A DNA stretch of 64,000 nucleotides from Candidatus Goldiibacteriota bacterium HGW-Goldbacteria-1 (GCA_002839855.1 PGYV01000001.1:124001-188000); one strand, 5' to 3'; numbered from the stretch's first letter, positions 23,025 through 33,893 are shown. Notes: generated from the letters alone by a model not told the origin. Numbers and translations: made by a program.

Positions 23025-25928
23025 CTATTTTAAAATAATCAGTTTTTCAACCTTTGATACCGCTCCGGAATCATCCTTTATTACAAAATAATACGACCCG
23101 TTGGCAAACAAATTCAACTTTCTTCTGCTTACCTGCGCTGTGTGTTCGCCCGCGTATAAATCCGCGCCTATTATGATATCTTTTATTAACCTGAAAGATG
23201 AAGAGTAAATTTTAAGGTTAATCTCCGATGCCCTTTTTGTAATCTTATACCTTAAGCGCATATCGCCGCCGTCAGAATTATACGGATGCGGGAAAACAAA
23301 AATATCCTCTATCTTCTGCTCATCCGCGTCTGCCGGCTGTGATGTGGCAGTGGGAGTGGGCGTTTGAGAATAAGTCTGCGTTGGTGTATTAGTGTACGTG
23401 TTTGTAAAGGTTAACGTGGGCGGGACAGGTGTATTTGTCCTCGTGTAAGTATGCGTCCTTGTGGCTGTGTTTGTGTACGTCCTTGTATGAGTGTTTGTCG
23501 GCACAGTAGCGGTATGCGTGTACGTGTTTGTGGGTAATGATACTGTATTCGTGCTTGTGTTTGTAGCCGAATATGTCGCAGTGCTCGTGTATGTATTTGT
23601 CGGGGCTATTGCCGTATTAGTGCCGGTGTTTGTCGCCGAAGGAGTTGCGGTGTAAGTATTTGTACTTGTGTGCGTATATGTTGCCGTATAGGTGTTGGTA
23701 TCCGTGCTGCCCGGAATAACAGTATCTGTAACTGTCGCGGTATGCGTGTTTGTGCTTGTGGGCACAGTTGCCGTATCAGTTGCGGTATAAGTATTTGTGT
23801 GCGTATAAGTGTAGGTTGCCGTATTCACAGGCTCTGTTTCCGTGTGTGTTGCCGTATTTGTACTTGCCGGCGAATTTGTAACTGTATGCGTCGCCGTGTT
23901 TGTATTTGTATAAGTGTAAGTATGCGTATATGTAGCAGTGTGCGTACTTGTGTTTACAGGAATAGTGGCAGTGTATGTACTTGTGCTTGCGGGCACAGTT
24001 GCAGTGTAAGTGCTTGTATTTGTATGAGTAGCTGTGTGCGTTGCCGTGTTGGTATGCGTGTGGGTGGACGTTACAACTCCCGCCGCGTATATAAACCTTA
24101 CATCATCAACCATTATGTCATAAGCCCCGTTGGCCGCGTTTGACCACTGAATGGCGCTTATGGCATTCTGCGTAAACGCCGCGGTTTCGCCCCACCTTGT
24201 GGCAAGGCCGTCAAATAAAACAGTGACCTTTGTCCACGTTGAAGACGCCGAAACCTGCTTTCCATAATTATCCCCGCCCGTAATTGACGGCTGCGGGAAC
24301 TGAACAAAACAACTGCCGCTTCCTTTTATATAAAACTCTATTCCCTGATAAGACGTTAAATCAATTGCCTGGTCCTGCACAGCGCTTAAATTTGTTCCAA
24401 ACCCGCCGTAATCAGATACATTGCCTGTAACGTGTATCGCGTAAGAAGAAGAATTATAACCCGGGCTTTCAAGCCTTAGCGCGAAATTATTTGAATTTGT
24501 ACCGCTGTATTTATACCAGTCGCCGGATAAATTATTAACCGTATTATTATCTTCAAAATCATCCAGAAGCACGCTGGCAGGCGTTGCTGTCGCGGTGGCT
24601 GTATATGTGGATGTATATGTGGGGATTAAAGGGTCCCACGTGTTTGTGGGAGTGGGAGTGGGCCCTGAAGGCGATACAAAAGATATAACACTCTGCGCCG
24701 GAAGATTATATGTAAAGGAACCTCCGGAAACCACAACATCAGCAAGTTTGACAAGGTTCTGCGACGAAGACGTAATATACGGGGTAAAAACACCGGCAGT
24801 TATGCCTGAAAGGTTAAACCTTTGGCTTACCTGCGATGTGCCGTTGTTTATCGCCACAATCACGTGCTGTGTGTTAGTGGGGTTTTTATAAGCGGACACG
24901 TTTATATTTGAAGTCGGCGCCTGTGTCGCGTCTATCCTGTAATAACCCGGCCTTATGAATTTGCTGAAATTAGCAAAAGTATAATACCTTTTTGGGATGC
25001 CCAAAGTTTCACTCATCAGCCCTTCGTTGGTCTGGTCCGAACCAAGCCACCAGTAAAAAAATGCGTTGTAACTTGCGGTTACAAGCCCTGTATGAAGCCA
25101 TCTTGCGGTTACAAGCCCGTGCGTCATTGTCCCGTCGTAAGTTTCAAAACTTGACTTTTCCGTCTGCCAGTATTCCTTGCCGTTGGCCGCAAGTTCCGGG
25201 CAGGCGGTAGGCCCGCCGCCATAAAAGTGCGTGGCGCCAACATCAAGGTACGCGCGCGCCGCCGCATCACTTACCGACGGAATAATATAACTGTTATTAT
25301 TATTAAATGATTCGCCTATTACCAGCTTGGTTGTAAGCCCCGCGGCTGCAAAGGTGGGCCCTAAATTGTTTTTTAAAAAATCACGCAGCTGTTCGCCTGA
25401 CCAGGTACAACCGTCATAACTTACTTTATAATCCGGCTCGTTGGCGGGAGAAATAGAAGTAATATTTACCTGCTGAGAATCTCTCATATATATAACGTAA
25501 TCGCGCAGAAATTCCGCGTATTCATCGTAATATTCCGGAAGCAGGTAATCGCCGTTGGCATTATCAGTGGCATTATTACTTTTCCATTCCGCGGGCGGAG
25601 TCCACGCCGTGGCAAATATGTCGGTGACCCCAAGGTCCTGAGCCGCTTTTAAAGGCGCGGCTGTCCCGCCCCACTGGCTGCTTACCGGGTTTATCCTTGC
25701 CCTTATCATGGTCAGCCCAATTCCTGTTGTGTCCGTATAAAAATCATTCGTGTGCGCCACAAGCCACGCGTTGTCAGCGGAATTTCCGCCCCAGTCGCTC
25801 CACGCGGTGGACGCACCAAAGCCCCTTATATACTGCCTTTGCACAGAGGCATCAACCGTGCAGTCGCCCGCAAAAGCGAAAAAGGGCACGGTAATTATAA
25901 ACATTAAAACCGCTAAAAGTTTTTTCAT
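23025..25928 (-). CDS. Secreted GH30 xylanase with CBM
   Basis: A 967-residue enzyme with signal peptide [20 protein letters not shown]. Residues ~22-420 are a GH30 domain. [16 protein letters not shown] opens it, the acid/base is Glu164 in SPANEPDYK, and the nucleophile is Glu257 in WQTEKSS. It most resembles subfamily 8 glucuronoxylanases, although the Arg that reads the glucuronate cannot be confirmed by eye. Residues ~451-612 are a CIA30/CBM11-like module very similar to that of the GH44-GH16 protein. A linker and the shared C-terminal domain (~865-967, EKLIILK) follow. It lies 24 nt behind the LacI-family gene and has its own GGAGG site, so it is probably expressed with the regulator. 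Confidence 0.88.
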   Translation of the reverse strand: MKKLLAVLMFIITVPFFAFAGDCTVDASVQRQYIRGFGASTAWSDWGGNSADNAWLVAHTNDFYTDTTGIGLTMIRARINPVSSQWGGTAAPLKAAQDLGVTDIFATAWTPPAEWKSNNATDNANGDYLLPEYYDEYAEFLRDYVIYMRDSQQVNITSISPANEPDYKVSYDGCTWSGEQLRDFLKNNLGPTFAAAGLTTKLVIGESFNNNNSYIIPSVSDAAARAYLDVGATHFYGGGPTACPELAANGKEYWQTEKSSFETYDGTMTHGLVTARWLHTGLVTASYNAFFYWWLGSDQTNEGLMSETLGIPKRYYTFANFSKFIRPGYYRIDATQAPTSNINVSAYKNPTNTQHVIVAINNGTSQVSQRFNLSGITAGVFTPYITSSSQNLVKLADVVVSGGSFTYNLPAQSVISFVSPSGPTPTPTNTWDPLIPTYTSTYTATATATPASVLLDDFEDNNTVNNLSGDWYKYSGTNSNNFALRLESPGYNSSSYAIHVTGNVSDYGGFGTNLSAVQDQAIDLTSYQGIEFYIKGSGSCFVQFPQPSITGGDNYGKQVSASSTWTKVTVLFDGLATRWGETAAFTQNAISAIQWSNAANGAYDIMVDDVRFIYAAGVVTSTHTHTNTATHTATHTNTSTYTATVPASTSTYTATIPVNTSTHTATYTHTYTYTNTNTATHTVTNSPASTNTATHTETEPVNTATYTYTHTNTYTATDTATVPTSTNTHTATVTDTVIPGSTDTNTYTATYTHTSTNTYTATPSATNTGTNTAIAPTNTYTSTATYSATNTSTNTVSLPTNTYTHTATVPTNTHTRTYTNTATRTHTYTRTNTPVPPTLTFTNTYTNTPTQTYSQTPTPTATSQPADADEQKIEDIFVFPHPYNSDGGDMRLRYKITKRASEINLKIYSSSFRLIKDIIIGADLYAGEHTAQVSRRKLNLFANGSYYFVIKDDSGAVSKVEKLIILK
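23335..24070 (-). repeat. Thr-rich linker of the GH30 gene
   Basis: It encodes about 245 residues of TNT, THT and YTAT units. One segment ([20 protein letters not shown] and the next ~20 residues) is identical or nearly so to a segment of the GH5 linker at 27290-28065, pointing to exchange between the two genes. Confidence 0.75.
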
Positions 25929-25952
25929 ATTAATCCTCCTTATACAACGGCT

Positions 25953-26915
25953 TTAAGCCGTTTCCCTTGTTATAAGTTTTGTCACAAATGAAAGGTTTGT
26001 ATTCTCTTTTCCCGCCGCGGCGTCAAAGGCCGCCATTCCCATCTCTTTTACGTATTGTTTCACCGTGGTAAGCCCCATGCCTTCGGACATTACCGCGTCG
26101 TCAAACCCTATTATCCTTATGCCGGATACCCGCTGTTTTCTTGCCTCAAAAAGAAAGCCGTAAGCCGGCACATCGCCGGCAGCGCTGAAAACGCAGTCAA
26201 CGCCTTTTTCAACAAAACTGTTAAAAGCGTTCTTGCCGTCCTGAAAATTATGTTTACGGATTTCAAAGGTCTCATATCCGTTTTTAAGAACCCCTTTTTC
26301 TTTTAACGCTTTTAAAAAACCGGCAAGCCTTTCGGACTGTGAACTTATATACTTTACATCGCCAACAATAATCCCCGGGCGCCTGCATTTCCCCGACAGC
26401 AGCCGCATTCCGGCTTCGTATCCTCCTTTTATGTTATCCGAACTTATACACACGGCATTTTCGCTTTTCCCCTCTATAAGGACAACCCTTATGCCTGCTT
26501 CTTTTAATTTTTTAATCTGCGCTTCTTCGGGGCACTGCGATATCACAATGACAGCGCCGGCTTTTTTTTCCGCGTAAATTGATTCAATTATGTGCTCAAG
26601 CCCTTCGCCTGTGGCGCCGGTCGCGAAAAAATTCATCTCTTTTCCGCTTTTCAAGGAACTTTCCTGCAGCCCTTCAAACAGCAGCTGCGTGAACGCGCTT
26701 GCAAATTCCGGCGATACAACAGCAATGGTTTCTGACTTTCCTGACACAAGCGCCCTTGCCGCCCTGTCCGGCGTGTAGTTTAATTCAGCGCCTATCTTTT
26801 TTATTTTTTCGGCTGTCTTTTCAGAAATTGCCCCCCTGTTATTAAACACCTTGGAAACAGTCACATAAGACACGCCCGCTTTTTTTGCCACATCTTTAAT
26901 TGTTGTCTTTTTCAA
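25953..26915 (-). CDS. LacI/GalR family transcriptional regulator
   Basis: A 320-residue repressor. Residues 1-60 are the LacI HTH and hinge (TIKDVAKKAGVSYVTVSKVF, then NYTPDRAARALVSGKS). Residues 60-320 form a periplasmic-binding-protein-like ligand domain. The start codon is TTG at 26915, with AGGGGC upstream. The gene has its own promoter and a perfect 24-bp operator (26925-26948), so it very likely controls itself and the GH30 gene 24 nt downstream. Its position among polysaccharidases suggests a sugar or oligosaccharide effector from xylan or pectin. The effector cannot be named from sequence. Confidence 0.92.
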   Translation of the reverse strand: MKKTTIKDVAKKAGVSYVTVSKVFNNRGAISEKTAEKIKKIGAELNYTPDRAARALVSGKSETIAVVSPEFASAFTQLLFEGLQESSLKSGKEMNFFATGATGEGLEHIIESIYAEKKAGAVIVISQCPEEAQIKKLKEAGIRVVLIEGKSENAVCISSDNIKGGYEAGMRLLSGKCRRPGIIVGDVKYISSQSERLAGFLKALKEKGVLKNGYETFEIRKHNFQDGKNAFNSFVEKGVDCVFSAAGDVPAYGFLFEARKQRVSGIRIIGFDDAVMSEGMGLTTVKQYVKEMGMAAFDAAAGKENTNLSFVTKLITRETA

Positions 26916-26924
26916 TTATGCCCC

Positions 26925-26948
26925 TTTTAGGTAAACGTTTACCTAAAA
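26925..26948. promoter_or_regulatory. LacI-type operator, perfect 24-bp palindrome
   Basis: TTTTAGGTAAAC and its exact complement are joined at the central CG. This is the classic GTAAACGTTTAC core of LacI-family sites. It begins 10 nt upstream of the regulator's TTG start and touches the -10 box at 26948-26953, an ideal place for repression. Confidence 0.85.
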
Positions 26949-26976
26949 CTATACAATAAATTCAAAAAAAGCGCAA
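26948..26976 (-). promoter_or_regulatory. Promoter of the lacI-like/GH30 operon
   Basis: TTGCGC (26971-26976) and TATAGT (26948-26953) are spaced by 17 bp on the minus strand. The -35 box lies within 6 nt of the stop codon of the upstream GH5 gene. The operator lies immediately downstream and covers the expected start point. Confidence 0.55.
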
Positions 26977-26981
26977 TTATT

Positions 26982-29807
26982 TTATTTCAGGATTATAAGT
27001 TTTTGCAGTTTGGAAGAAGCGGCTGTATCGTCCTTTATCACAAAGTAATACGACCCGTTGGCAAACAGATTCATCTTTCTTCTGCTTACTTCCGCCGTGT
27101 GTTCGCCCGCGTATAAATCCGCGCCTATCTGAATCTCTTTTATTAACCTGAAAGATGCAGAATAGATTTTAAGGTTAATTTCCGAAGCCCTTTTTGTAAT
27201 TTTATACCTTACACGCATATTTCCTTCATCAGAATTATAAGGATGCGGGAAGACAAAAATATCTTCTATCTTCTGTTCATCCGCGTCAGCAGGTAATGAT
27301 GTCGCGGTAGGCGTCGCAGTGTAAGAGTGTGTCTGTGTTGGTGTATGTGTGTATGTATTTGTAAAAGTTAACGTGGGCGGGGCAGGTGTATTTGTCCGCG
27401 TGTAAGTATGCGTCCTTGTGGCTGTGTTTGTATATGTCCTTGTATACGTGTTTGTCGGTAATGATACCGTATTAGTGCTTGTGTTTGTCGCGGAATGTGT
27501 TGCGGTGTGCGTGGACGTGTTTGTAGATGAAGGCGTTGCGGTATAAGTGTTTGTATTTGTGTGCGTATAAGTTGCCGTATAGGTGTTGGTATCCGTGCTT
27601 CCCGGAATTGCCGTATCTGTAACTGTCGCGGTATGCGTGTTTGTGCCTGTGGGAACTGTCGCCGTATCAGTTGCTGTATGCGTATTTGTATTTGTGTAAG
27701 TGTGTGTGGCTGTATTTGTCGCCGTGTGTGTTGCGGTAAAAGTGTTTGTATTTGTGTGCGTATAAGTTGCCGTATAGGTATTTGTATCCGTGCTGCCGGG
27801 AATAACCGTATCTGTAACTGTCGCGGTGTGTGTGTTTGTGCTTGTGGGAACAGTTGCCGTATCAGTTGCGGTATAAGTATTTGTGTGCGTATAAGTATTC
27901 GTCGCCGTATTTGTCGCCGTGTGTGTTGCCGTATAGGTGCTGGTGCTTGCGGGCAAAGTTGCCGTGTTGGTTGCCGTGTGCGTGTTTGTATTTGTATTGG
28001 TATATGTACTTGTGTTTGTAGGGACTATCGGGGTGTTTGTATTTGTGTAAGTAGGCGTGGCTGTTGTACCGCCTGTTGATTCAAGCCTTATATTGTCCAC
28101 AAGTACAGACGCGGCATTATTGCTGTTATTAATAAAAATTATAAAATCAAGCGCTATCTGTCCGGCTTCAATAATATCAGCAAGCGGCACCCTTGCGGTC
28201 CTCCACGTTGTGTCAATGGCCGTACCTGTGGTTAAATACCCCGCGATATTCGGATAAATGCTGCCCCAGTTTACCCTAAGTAAAATATCACCCGGATTTC
28301 CCGAAACAGACTTTATTTCAAAAGTAAGATAAATATTTGCCCCTATTAAAGGATTCACAGACATGTCCCAGCGCGCTTCCTGCCAGTAATCCGCGTCAGC
28401 CGTATATACTATGCTCATCGCGTTTCCGGAAACGCCGCCTGTCTGCTCTGTAATTGTGCTTGTTGTATCATTGTAAATTGTGCCGTTTGAAATCCTTGCG
28501 CCTGTGGTATCACCGTCATATATAATCGTGTACGGCATCGGCGTGGGCGTTACAGTTGAGGTGTGCGTGTTGGTTGCCGTGGAAGTAAATGTGGCAGTGG
28601 GGCCGCCCGGCGTCCACGTGTATGTGGGCGTGCCGCAAACCGGAAGGGCCACAAGCGCGGGTATCATAGTCTGCATCTGCTGCGCCGCAGGGCGCAGTTC
28701 ATTATCAAGGTCGCCAAAATCTCCGGAACCGGCATTATTAGAAGTCCATGGAAAAATTCCCTGCCAGCCGTTATTATATGCGTTTGTATAATCTATTTTA
28801 AGGTATCCGGATATATTATTCGGAACCATAGTGGAACTGTCGCGTGATGAACCGTATTTGTTCGGGCACTCTCCGATAACCGCAGGCCTGTCATTAGGAA
28901 GGCCAAACGCCAATGGCGTATATTCAAACGGCTTCCATCCCCAGGTATCCTGCCATGGATAATAGTGCGGAGACCAGAAATCCATTTTCGCAAGCGGCTT
29001 GTCAGCCGTGGTGGTTATTAAAGCGCCAAGCGCGGAATCGCTTACTATATTACTTCCGCCAAGCGACCTTGTATCGGAATTATATTTTATGTACCCCATT
29101 CCCGTTGTCACAAGCACACCCGTGCCGTTTGCCTGGTTGTATTTATGAATCTTAACCGCGGCCTTTGCAAAATATGTCTGAAGTCGCGCCCAGTCAATGG
29201 CGCCGTACACGGCAGGCTCCCCCGTGTTTTCAGTGGAGCTTGCCCATTCAGGTTCATTACACAAATCAATTGCCCAAAGCGCCGGATTGGACGCGTACCT
29301 TGTTAAAAAAGTGTCAAGGTATGTGTTGATGTAAGTGTCAATATTGGAATCGCTGGCTATCCAGTTTCTCCAGCGCTGATATGTTGTATTGGGTTGTTTA
29401 AAATGGTCAAAAGAAATCAGCGTGGCCATGATATAAATTCCGTTGGCCTGCGCTTTCGCGAACATGTCATCAAGATTTGCCCAGTGCGCGGCGGTGCCGC
29501 CGGTGACCACACCTGTTGTGCTGATATTTATTCCCACTTCGCCGCTGCATGTTATCCATATTCTGCTGGCGTTAACCCCTGCCGCGTGAAGGTCCGCAAA
29601 GTGCTGCCCCCAGAAAGCGCTGTCATAGCTTCCGCCAAAATCATTCCAGTTATCCCACGGCGTATTGCAGCCGCTTAACCATATCCTGTTGCCGCACACT
29701 TCAAACTGAGTGCCGTTTACGGTTACCTGCCCCGGTATTGCTGAAAATAACAAAGCTGCAGGTATTAATAAAAATATTGCGGCAGTTACCATTAACCTTT
29801 TTTTCAT
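26982..29807 (-). CDS. Secreted GH5-type endoglycanase with CBM
   Basis: A 941-residue secreted enzyme with a signal peptide (MKKRLMVTAAIFLLIPAALL). Residues ~25-385 are a GH5 (beta/alpha)8 domain. The acid/base is Glu185 in DLCNEPEW and the nucleophile is Glu313 in VIGECPNKYG. The substrate could be mannan or cellulose; the subfamily cannot be fixed by reading. Residues ~422-575 are a beta-sandwich carbohydrate-binding-like module. A ~260-residue Thr-rich linker leads to the shared C-terminal domain (~840-941, QKLIILK), which is nearly identical to that of the GH30 protein. It has its own promoter region (29830-29875) and no close upstream partner. Confidence 0.85.
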   Translation of the reverse strand: MKKRLMVTAAIFLLIPAALLFSAIPGQVTVNGTQFEVCGNRIWLSGCNTPWDNWNDFGGSYDSAFWGQHFADLHAAGVNASRIWITCSGEVGINISTTGVVTGGTAAHWANLDDMFAKAQANGIYIMATLISFDHFKQPNTTYQRWRNWIASDSNIDTYINTYLDTFLTRYASNPALWAIDLCNEPEWASSTENTGEPAVYGAIDWARLQTYFAKAAVKIHKYNQANGTGVLVTTGMGYIKYNSDTRSLGGSNIVSDSALGALITTTADKPLAKMDFWSPHYYPWQDTWGWKPFEYTPLAFGLPNDRPAVIGECPNKYGSSRDSSTMVPNNISGYLKIDYTNAYNNGWQGIFPWTSNNAGSGDFGDLDNELRPAAQQMQTMIPALVALPVCGTPTYTWTPGGPTATFTSTATNTHTSTVTPTPMPYTIIYDGDTTGARISNGTIYNDTTSTITEQTGGVSGNAMSIVYTADADYWQEARWDMSVNPLIGANIYLTFEIKSVSGNPGDILLRVNWGSIYPNIAGYLTTGTAIDTTWRTARVPLADIIEAGQIALDFIIFINNSNNAASVLVDNIRLESTGGTTATPTYTNTNTPIVPTNTSTYTNTNTNTHTATNTATLPASTSTYTATHTATNTATNTYTHTNTYTATDTATVPTSTNTHTATVTDTVIPGSTDTNTYTATYTHTNTNTFTATHTATNTATHTYTNTNTHTATDTATVPTGTNTHTATVTDTAIPGSTDTNTYTATYTHTNTNTYTATPSSTNTSTHTATHSATNTSTNTVSLPTNTYTRTYTNTATRTHTYTRTNTPAPPTLTFTNTYTHTPTQTHSYTATPTATSLPADADEQKIEDIFVFPHPYNSDEGNMRVRYKITKRASEINLKIYSASFRLIKEIQIGADLYAGEHTAEVSRRKMNLFANGSYYFVIKDDTAASSKLQKLIILK
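27290..28065 (-). repeat. Thr-rich linker of the GH5 gene with an internal duplication
   Basis: It encodes about 260 residues. A block of about 55 residues ([20 protein letters not shown] and its surroundings) is present twice, and once more in the GH30 gene. The copies differ by few residues, so the duplication is recent or is being homogenised. Confidence 0.75.
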
Positions 29808-29864
29808 TCAATCAGCCTCTGCTTAACCGGTTTATCATATTATTTTATCCCAAAAACTGTTTAT

Positions 29865-29872
29865 TTAGACAA
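29865..29872 (-). promoter_or_regulatory. TTGTCTAA element upstream of the GH5 gene
   Basis: It lies 58-65 nt upstream of the ATG. AACCGGTTAA (minus strand, 29822-29831) lies between it and the gene, after an A/T-rich -10-like stretch. This is the arrangement seen at the GH44-GH16 and GH8 genes. Confidence 0.4.
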
Positions 29873-30022
29873 TCTATCACTGTTTTAGTTCTTTCCTTTA
29901 TATATATAGAATATACTGCCTTGAAATACCGTTGTCAACCATAATTTCACGAAAACACTTTCGTAAGCAATTATTAAAGGTTCCTTTTATTTTTGCGCAA
30001 AAACTGATTTTTTATTTATGGT

Positions 30023-33000
30023 TTATTTCAGAATTAAAATTTTATCCACTTTTGCCCGTACTTCTTTACCGGCGGTGTCTCTTGCCGTTATCAGATAATA
30101 ATACGAACCATTGGAAAGGTTTTTAAGATAATTCGGATGAATCTCAATTATATTCTGCCCCGCGTGCCCGCCGGGTGTTTCAAGCATTCTAATCTGCCTG
30201 AAATTCACCGTGTAAATAAATATTCTGGCGGATGTGAAACGTTTTGTGGCGGTAAACCGTATCTTTAAACTCTGACCGCTGTCCGTGTTCCACGGGCAGG
30301 GATAAACAAGCCTGTCTTTTATTTCAAGTTTATCAGTTTCCGTAGGCTGTGATGTGGGTGTATAAGTGCTTGTGGGAACGATAACCGAAGTGGCGGTGTA
30401 AGTGGCTGTTTGGGTAATTACCTGAGTATAAGTGTATGTGAAAGTTGCAGGAACCGCCGTATTCGTATTTGTAAACGTATGGGTGTTGGTAAACGTATTA
30501 GTGACAGTGTGCGTGTATGTATTGGTACTACCCGGCGGAACAGTATTGGTTATCGTGGCTGTATTTGTATTTGTAAACGTATTGGTGCTTGTGGCTGTAT
30601 TGGTATTGGTGGCTGTATATGTGTAAGTGGCTGTGGGAACAGTTGCCGTGTGTGTTGATGTGTTCGTGGCCGTATCAGTATAAGTGTACGTTGCGGTGTT
30701 TGTAGAAGTATTTGTAACAGTAAATGTATGCGTATTGGTGCTGCCCGGCGGCGGAGTGTCTGTAATTGTGGCTGTGTGCGTGTTTGTGCCGGTATTGGTG
30801 TTTGTATAAGTATACGTGGGGGTATTTGTATAAGTTGCGGTATAAGTATTGGTATCTGTGGGTGTATTGGTATAAGTTGCTGTATTGGTAAAAGTATTTG
30901 TCACGGTAAACGTGTGCGTGTCTGTGCTGCCCGGCGGAGGAGTGTCTGTTACTGTGGCCGTGTGCGTGCTGGTGAAAGTGTTTGTATTTGTCGCCGTTGC
31001 AGTTGAAGTATAAGTGTGTGTGTAAGTTGCCGTATCAGTGCCGGTATAAGTGTAGGTGGCAGTATAAGTGGGTATTTCCGGCGTGTTGGTGCTTGTTTCA
31101 GTATAAGTATACGTGGCTGTCGCGGTGTTTGTATTCGTGTAAGTATTTGTAAACGTATAGGTGTAAGTTGAAGTTGACTGCACTGTAGGCGTCTGCGTCG
31201 GCGTGCTCATGCCGGAGAATTCAATATCATCAATGTATATAGGCCCCGGGGTTCCGGCATTAAACTGAATTGCAAAATCATTTATCGCCTGAAGGTCAAG
31301 GGTTTTGTTGCCCCCCTGATTTCCGGAATAAGGGTCAACGCCAAGATCAGCAAGGTTAACTGTTATTAACTGCCACGCGCCTGTGCCTGTCCAGTCACCG
31401 CCCCTGTTTGACCAGTACTCGCCGTCCGCGCCTGCCGCATCAGATTCCTGCAGTTTAATAAAGAACGTATCGCCAAGCTTTGCTTTTATCCAAAACGTCA
31501 TAGTGTCAGCGCCGGTAAAATTTATATAATATTCCGGGTCTGCCGCCTGATTATAAGGCGAACCGATAATTCCCACAGCCCCCCAGTTAGAAGGAGGAGT
31601 GCTGAAAGTTATTTTAAGGGCGCGCGTGCCGCTGTGCTTATCTTCAGTCGTGTTGGCAAGCGTGACAATTGTAGAGCCGTCGGTTTCTGAATTTGGGCTT
31701 TCAAGCATTGTGGATTCAAAGTTATCAAAAACTCCAAAAGGTATCGGCGGCAGCGTGGGTGTCTGCGTGGCTGTATTCGTCACGGTGTAAGTGTTTGTAT
31801 TGGTTGCCGTGTTTGTGTATGTGTTAGTAAAAGTATGCGTCCACATTGGATTAACTGTATTGGTGCTTGTCGCGGTATATGTGAAAGTGTACGTGTTAAC
31901 AAGCGTCCTTGTGGGAGTACTGGTTGCTGTATGCGTGGCTGTCGGGAACGTACCTGTAAACATAATGCGGTCAACGTAAGCCGTAGTTGTTCCGGGATTT
32001 TCAAGCTGCATAACAAATGATTGTATTGCCTGAATATCAAGTGCATTATCTCCATAAGCCGGCGTGTATTGGTCTCTTGTAAGGCTTGAAAGGTTAATTG
32101 TGACCGGCTGCCAAGCCCCGGTAGTGGTCAAAGCATTTCCCCTGTTGCTGAACCTTTCTCCGTCGCCGCCGTTTGCCATTGATTCAGTAAGCTGTATGAA
32201 AAAAGCTTTTCCGGCAGGCGCCTTTATATAAAACGTAAGCGCTGCAGCTCCGGTAAAATCTCTGTATCCATATCCGCCGTCATAAGGCGAATTTATAGAA
32301 ATTAAAGCCCAGCCTGTGCCTGTTGTATCCACTCTCATTGAACGCGCGCCTTCGTATTTATCGGCCGTTGAATTTGTAAGAGTTGCAGTGGAACCGCCGC
32401 CTGATTCCGAAGTATCGGGATTGGAAAGCACGCCTGTTTCAAAGTCATCAAACATTCCCGCGGCAACAGTGGGCGTAGGCGTAAAAGTGGGTATTGCCGG
32501 ATCCCATGTGTATGTGTGCGTGGGTGTCGGGTAATTGCCGTTAGGATTTGGCATATTGCCGGTTAACACAAGCATATACTGCATCTTTAAAAGGTCACAG
32601 AAATAATCCGTGCCCCACATTACACCGGTTTCTGTAAGTTCACCGGGGCCGTTGCCCGCGTCCATTGTCACAAGCCTGTTGTAAAGCGCATTTAACCAGT
32701 TCTGATCCTGCCCTGCCATTGCGGCAACCGCGACAGCACCCACAGGGCCCGGAAGGTTCATTACATCTTCATCGCATAAATCAGGAGTCCTGTCATCGCG
32801 GCAGTAAGAATGTTCTGTTCCGTTAAGCTGATAATGCGATTTAATAAGTGAAGGGGCTCCGCTATACTTGGTTTTAAAATACTGCGAGACCCTGAAAGAG
32901 TTATCCTGTGCAAGCTGATGATTTAACGTTCCATATAATACATAGTCATAACCCTGCCTCCATGCGTGGCGTATAGCATCCCACCACCACGTACCTGATT

Positions 33001-33856
33001 CCATCGCCCAATCGCCGGGACTCCAGGAAGTGCCGTCATAATTACACCAGTTTGGCTGTAATCCTGTATATATTCCAAGTGCGCTGTCATATGTCATTGA
33101 TGAATTGTAATAATATTTAACAATTGTGTTATACGTCCTGCTTGCAACGCTGTACCACCTTGTCACTCCGGTATAATCGCCTATCATTCTGTAAGTATAC
33201 GGCGCAAAGTAAGACGGGTTGCCGCCGTCCCATCCATCTCCCGGCCTTATGTCATTGGCCGCGGTAATTTCATACTGAAGCACTTTTGCAGCAAGCGCAA
33301 TTGCTTCGTTGCGGTAATTAATCGCACCGCCGCTTCCCCACTGTTTGTCCGCCATTATAAGCGCCTGCACCACATCCTGATCAGCGTCAATGGCGGCGCC
33401 GCCGCTGTCACAGTAAGGTATCTGCCAGTTCATAAGCCCGTTTCCGTCAAGATGGTTTTGATAATAATTCCACATCCCGTCAAAATACTGTTTGGTGTTG
33501 TTTGTCGCGGATGACATATAAACGCATACAACCATCCCGTATGCTATGCCTTCAGACACGGTATCATTTTCAGGGCAACCTTTATGAATTGTATTTCCTG
33601 TTTCTGTGCGCTGTACACGCCATTCGCCCACAGCACAATTATTTTGAGTAAGATACTTTGCGCGCCACTTATCAAACCACGCCTGAACATGCTGGTTCAT
33701 CTGAGCCTGAGTGTAATTATTTGGACGGAGCCCGTAAGGGTAATCCTGTCCCTGTGGGAATGGTAAATTGCAGGTATCAGCAAATATGGAGGTGTGTATT
33801 ATAATGAGGAATAGCGTTCCAATAATAATTCGCATTTTTAGCAAGTTTTTAATCAT
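30023..33856 (-). CDS. Secreted GH8 glucanase with two CBM-like modules
   Basis: A 1277-residue protein with an N-terminal signal peptide. Residues ~28-437 are a GH8 inverting glycoside hydrolase with the acid Glu102 in [12 protein letters not shown] and the Asp-rich [13 protein letters not shown] at 155-165. GH8 includes cellulases, xylanases and lichenases. Residues ~467-633 and ~706-883 are two related beta-sandwich modules, each starting FDDFET or FDNFES, separated by a short Thr-rich linker. A linker of ~285 residues precedes the shared C-terminal domain (~1172-1277), which ends DKILILK. It is the most upstream gene of the polysaccharidase cluster. A GAGG site precedes the ATG. Confidence 0.88.
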   Translation of the reverse strand: MIKNLLKMRIIIGTLFLIIIHTSIFADTCNLPFPQGQDYPYGLRPNNYTQAQMNQHVQAWFDKWRAKYLTQNNCAVGEWRVQRTETGNTIHKGCPENDTVSEGIAYGMVVCVYMSSATNNTKQYFDGMWNYYQNHLDGNGLMNWQIPYCDSGGAAIDADQDVVQALIMADKQWGSGGAINYRNEAIALAAKVLQYEITAANDIRPGDGWDGGNPSYFAPYTYRMIGDYTGVTRWYSVASRTYNTIVKYYYNSSMTYDSALGIYTGLQPNWCNYDGTSWSPGDWAMESGTWWWDAIRHAWRQGYDYVLYGTLNHQLAQDNSFRVSQYFKTKYSGAPSLIKSHYQLNGTEHSYCRDDRTPDLCDEDVMNLPGPVGAVAVAAMAGQDQNWLNALYNRLVTMDAGNGPGELTETGVMWGTDYFCDLLKMQYMLVLTGNMPNPNGNYPTPTHTYTWDPAIPTFTPTPTVAAGMFDDFETGVLSNPDTSESGGGSTATLTNSTADKYEGARSMRVDTTGTGWALISINSPYDGGYGYRDFTGAAALTFYIKAPAGKAFFIQLTESMANGGDGERFSNRGNALTTTGAWQPVTINLSSLTRDQYTPAYGDNALDIQAIQSFVMQLENPGTTTAYVDRIMFTGTFPTATHTATSTPTRTLVNTYTFTYTATSTNTVNPMWTHTFTNTYTNTATNTNTYTVTNTATQTPTLPPIPFGVFDNFESTMLESPNSETDGSTIVTLANTTEDKHSGTRALKITFSTPPSNWGAVGIIGSPYNQAADPEYYINFTGADTMTFWIKAKLGDTFFIKLQESDAAGADGEYWSNRGGDWTGTGAWQLITVNLADLGVDPYSGNQGGNKTLDLQAINDFAIQFNAGTPGPIYIDDIEFSGMSTPTQTPTVQSTSTYTYTFTNTYTNTNTATATYTYTETSTNTPEIPTYTATYTYTGTDTATYTHTYTSTATATNTNTFTSTHTATVTDTPPPGSTDTHTFTVTNTFTNTATYTNTPTDTNTYTATYTNTPTYTYTNTNTGTNTHTATITDTPPPGSTNTHTFTVTNTSTNTATYTYTDTATNTSTHTATVPTATYTYTATNTNTATSTNTFTNTNTATITNTVPPGSTNTYTHTVTNTFTNTHTFTNTNTAVPATFTYTYTQVITQTATYTATSVIVPTSTYTPTSQPTETDKLEIKDRLVYPCPWNTDSGQSLKIRFTATKRFTSARIFIYTVNFRQIRMLETPGGHAGQNIIEIHPNYLKNLSNGSYYYLITARDTAGKEVRAKVDKILILK
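30345..31200 (-). repeat. Thr-rich linker of the GH8 gene
   Basis: It encodes about 285 residues of TNT, TYT and THT units. The phrase [20 protein letters not shown] recurs with small changes about three times. A short linker of the same type at 31750-31945 joins the two CBM-like modules. Confidence 0.75.
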
Positions 33857-33893
33857 AATAACCTCGTTTATTTAATCGGTTAACCTGTTAATT

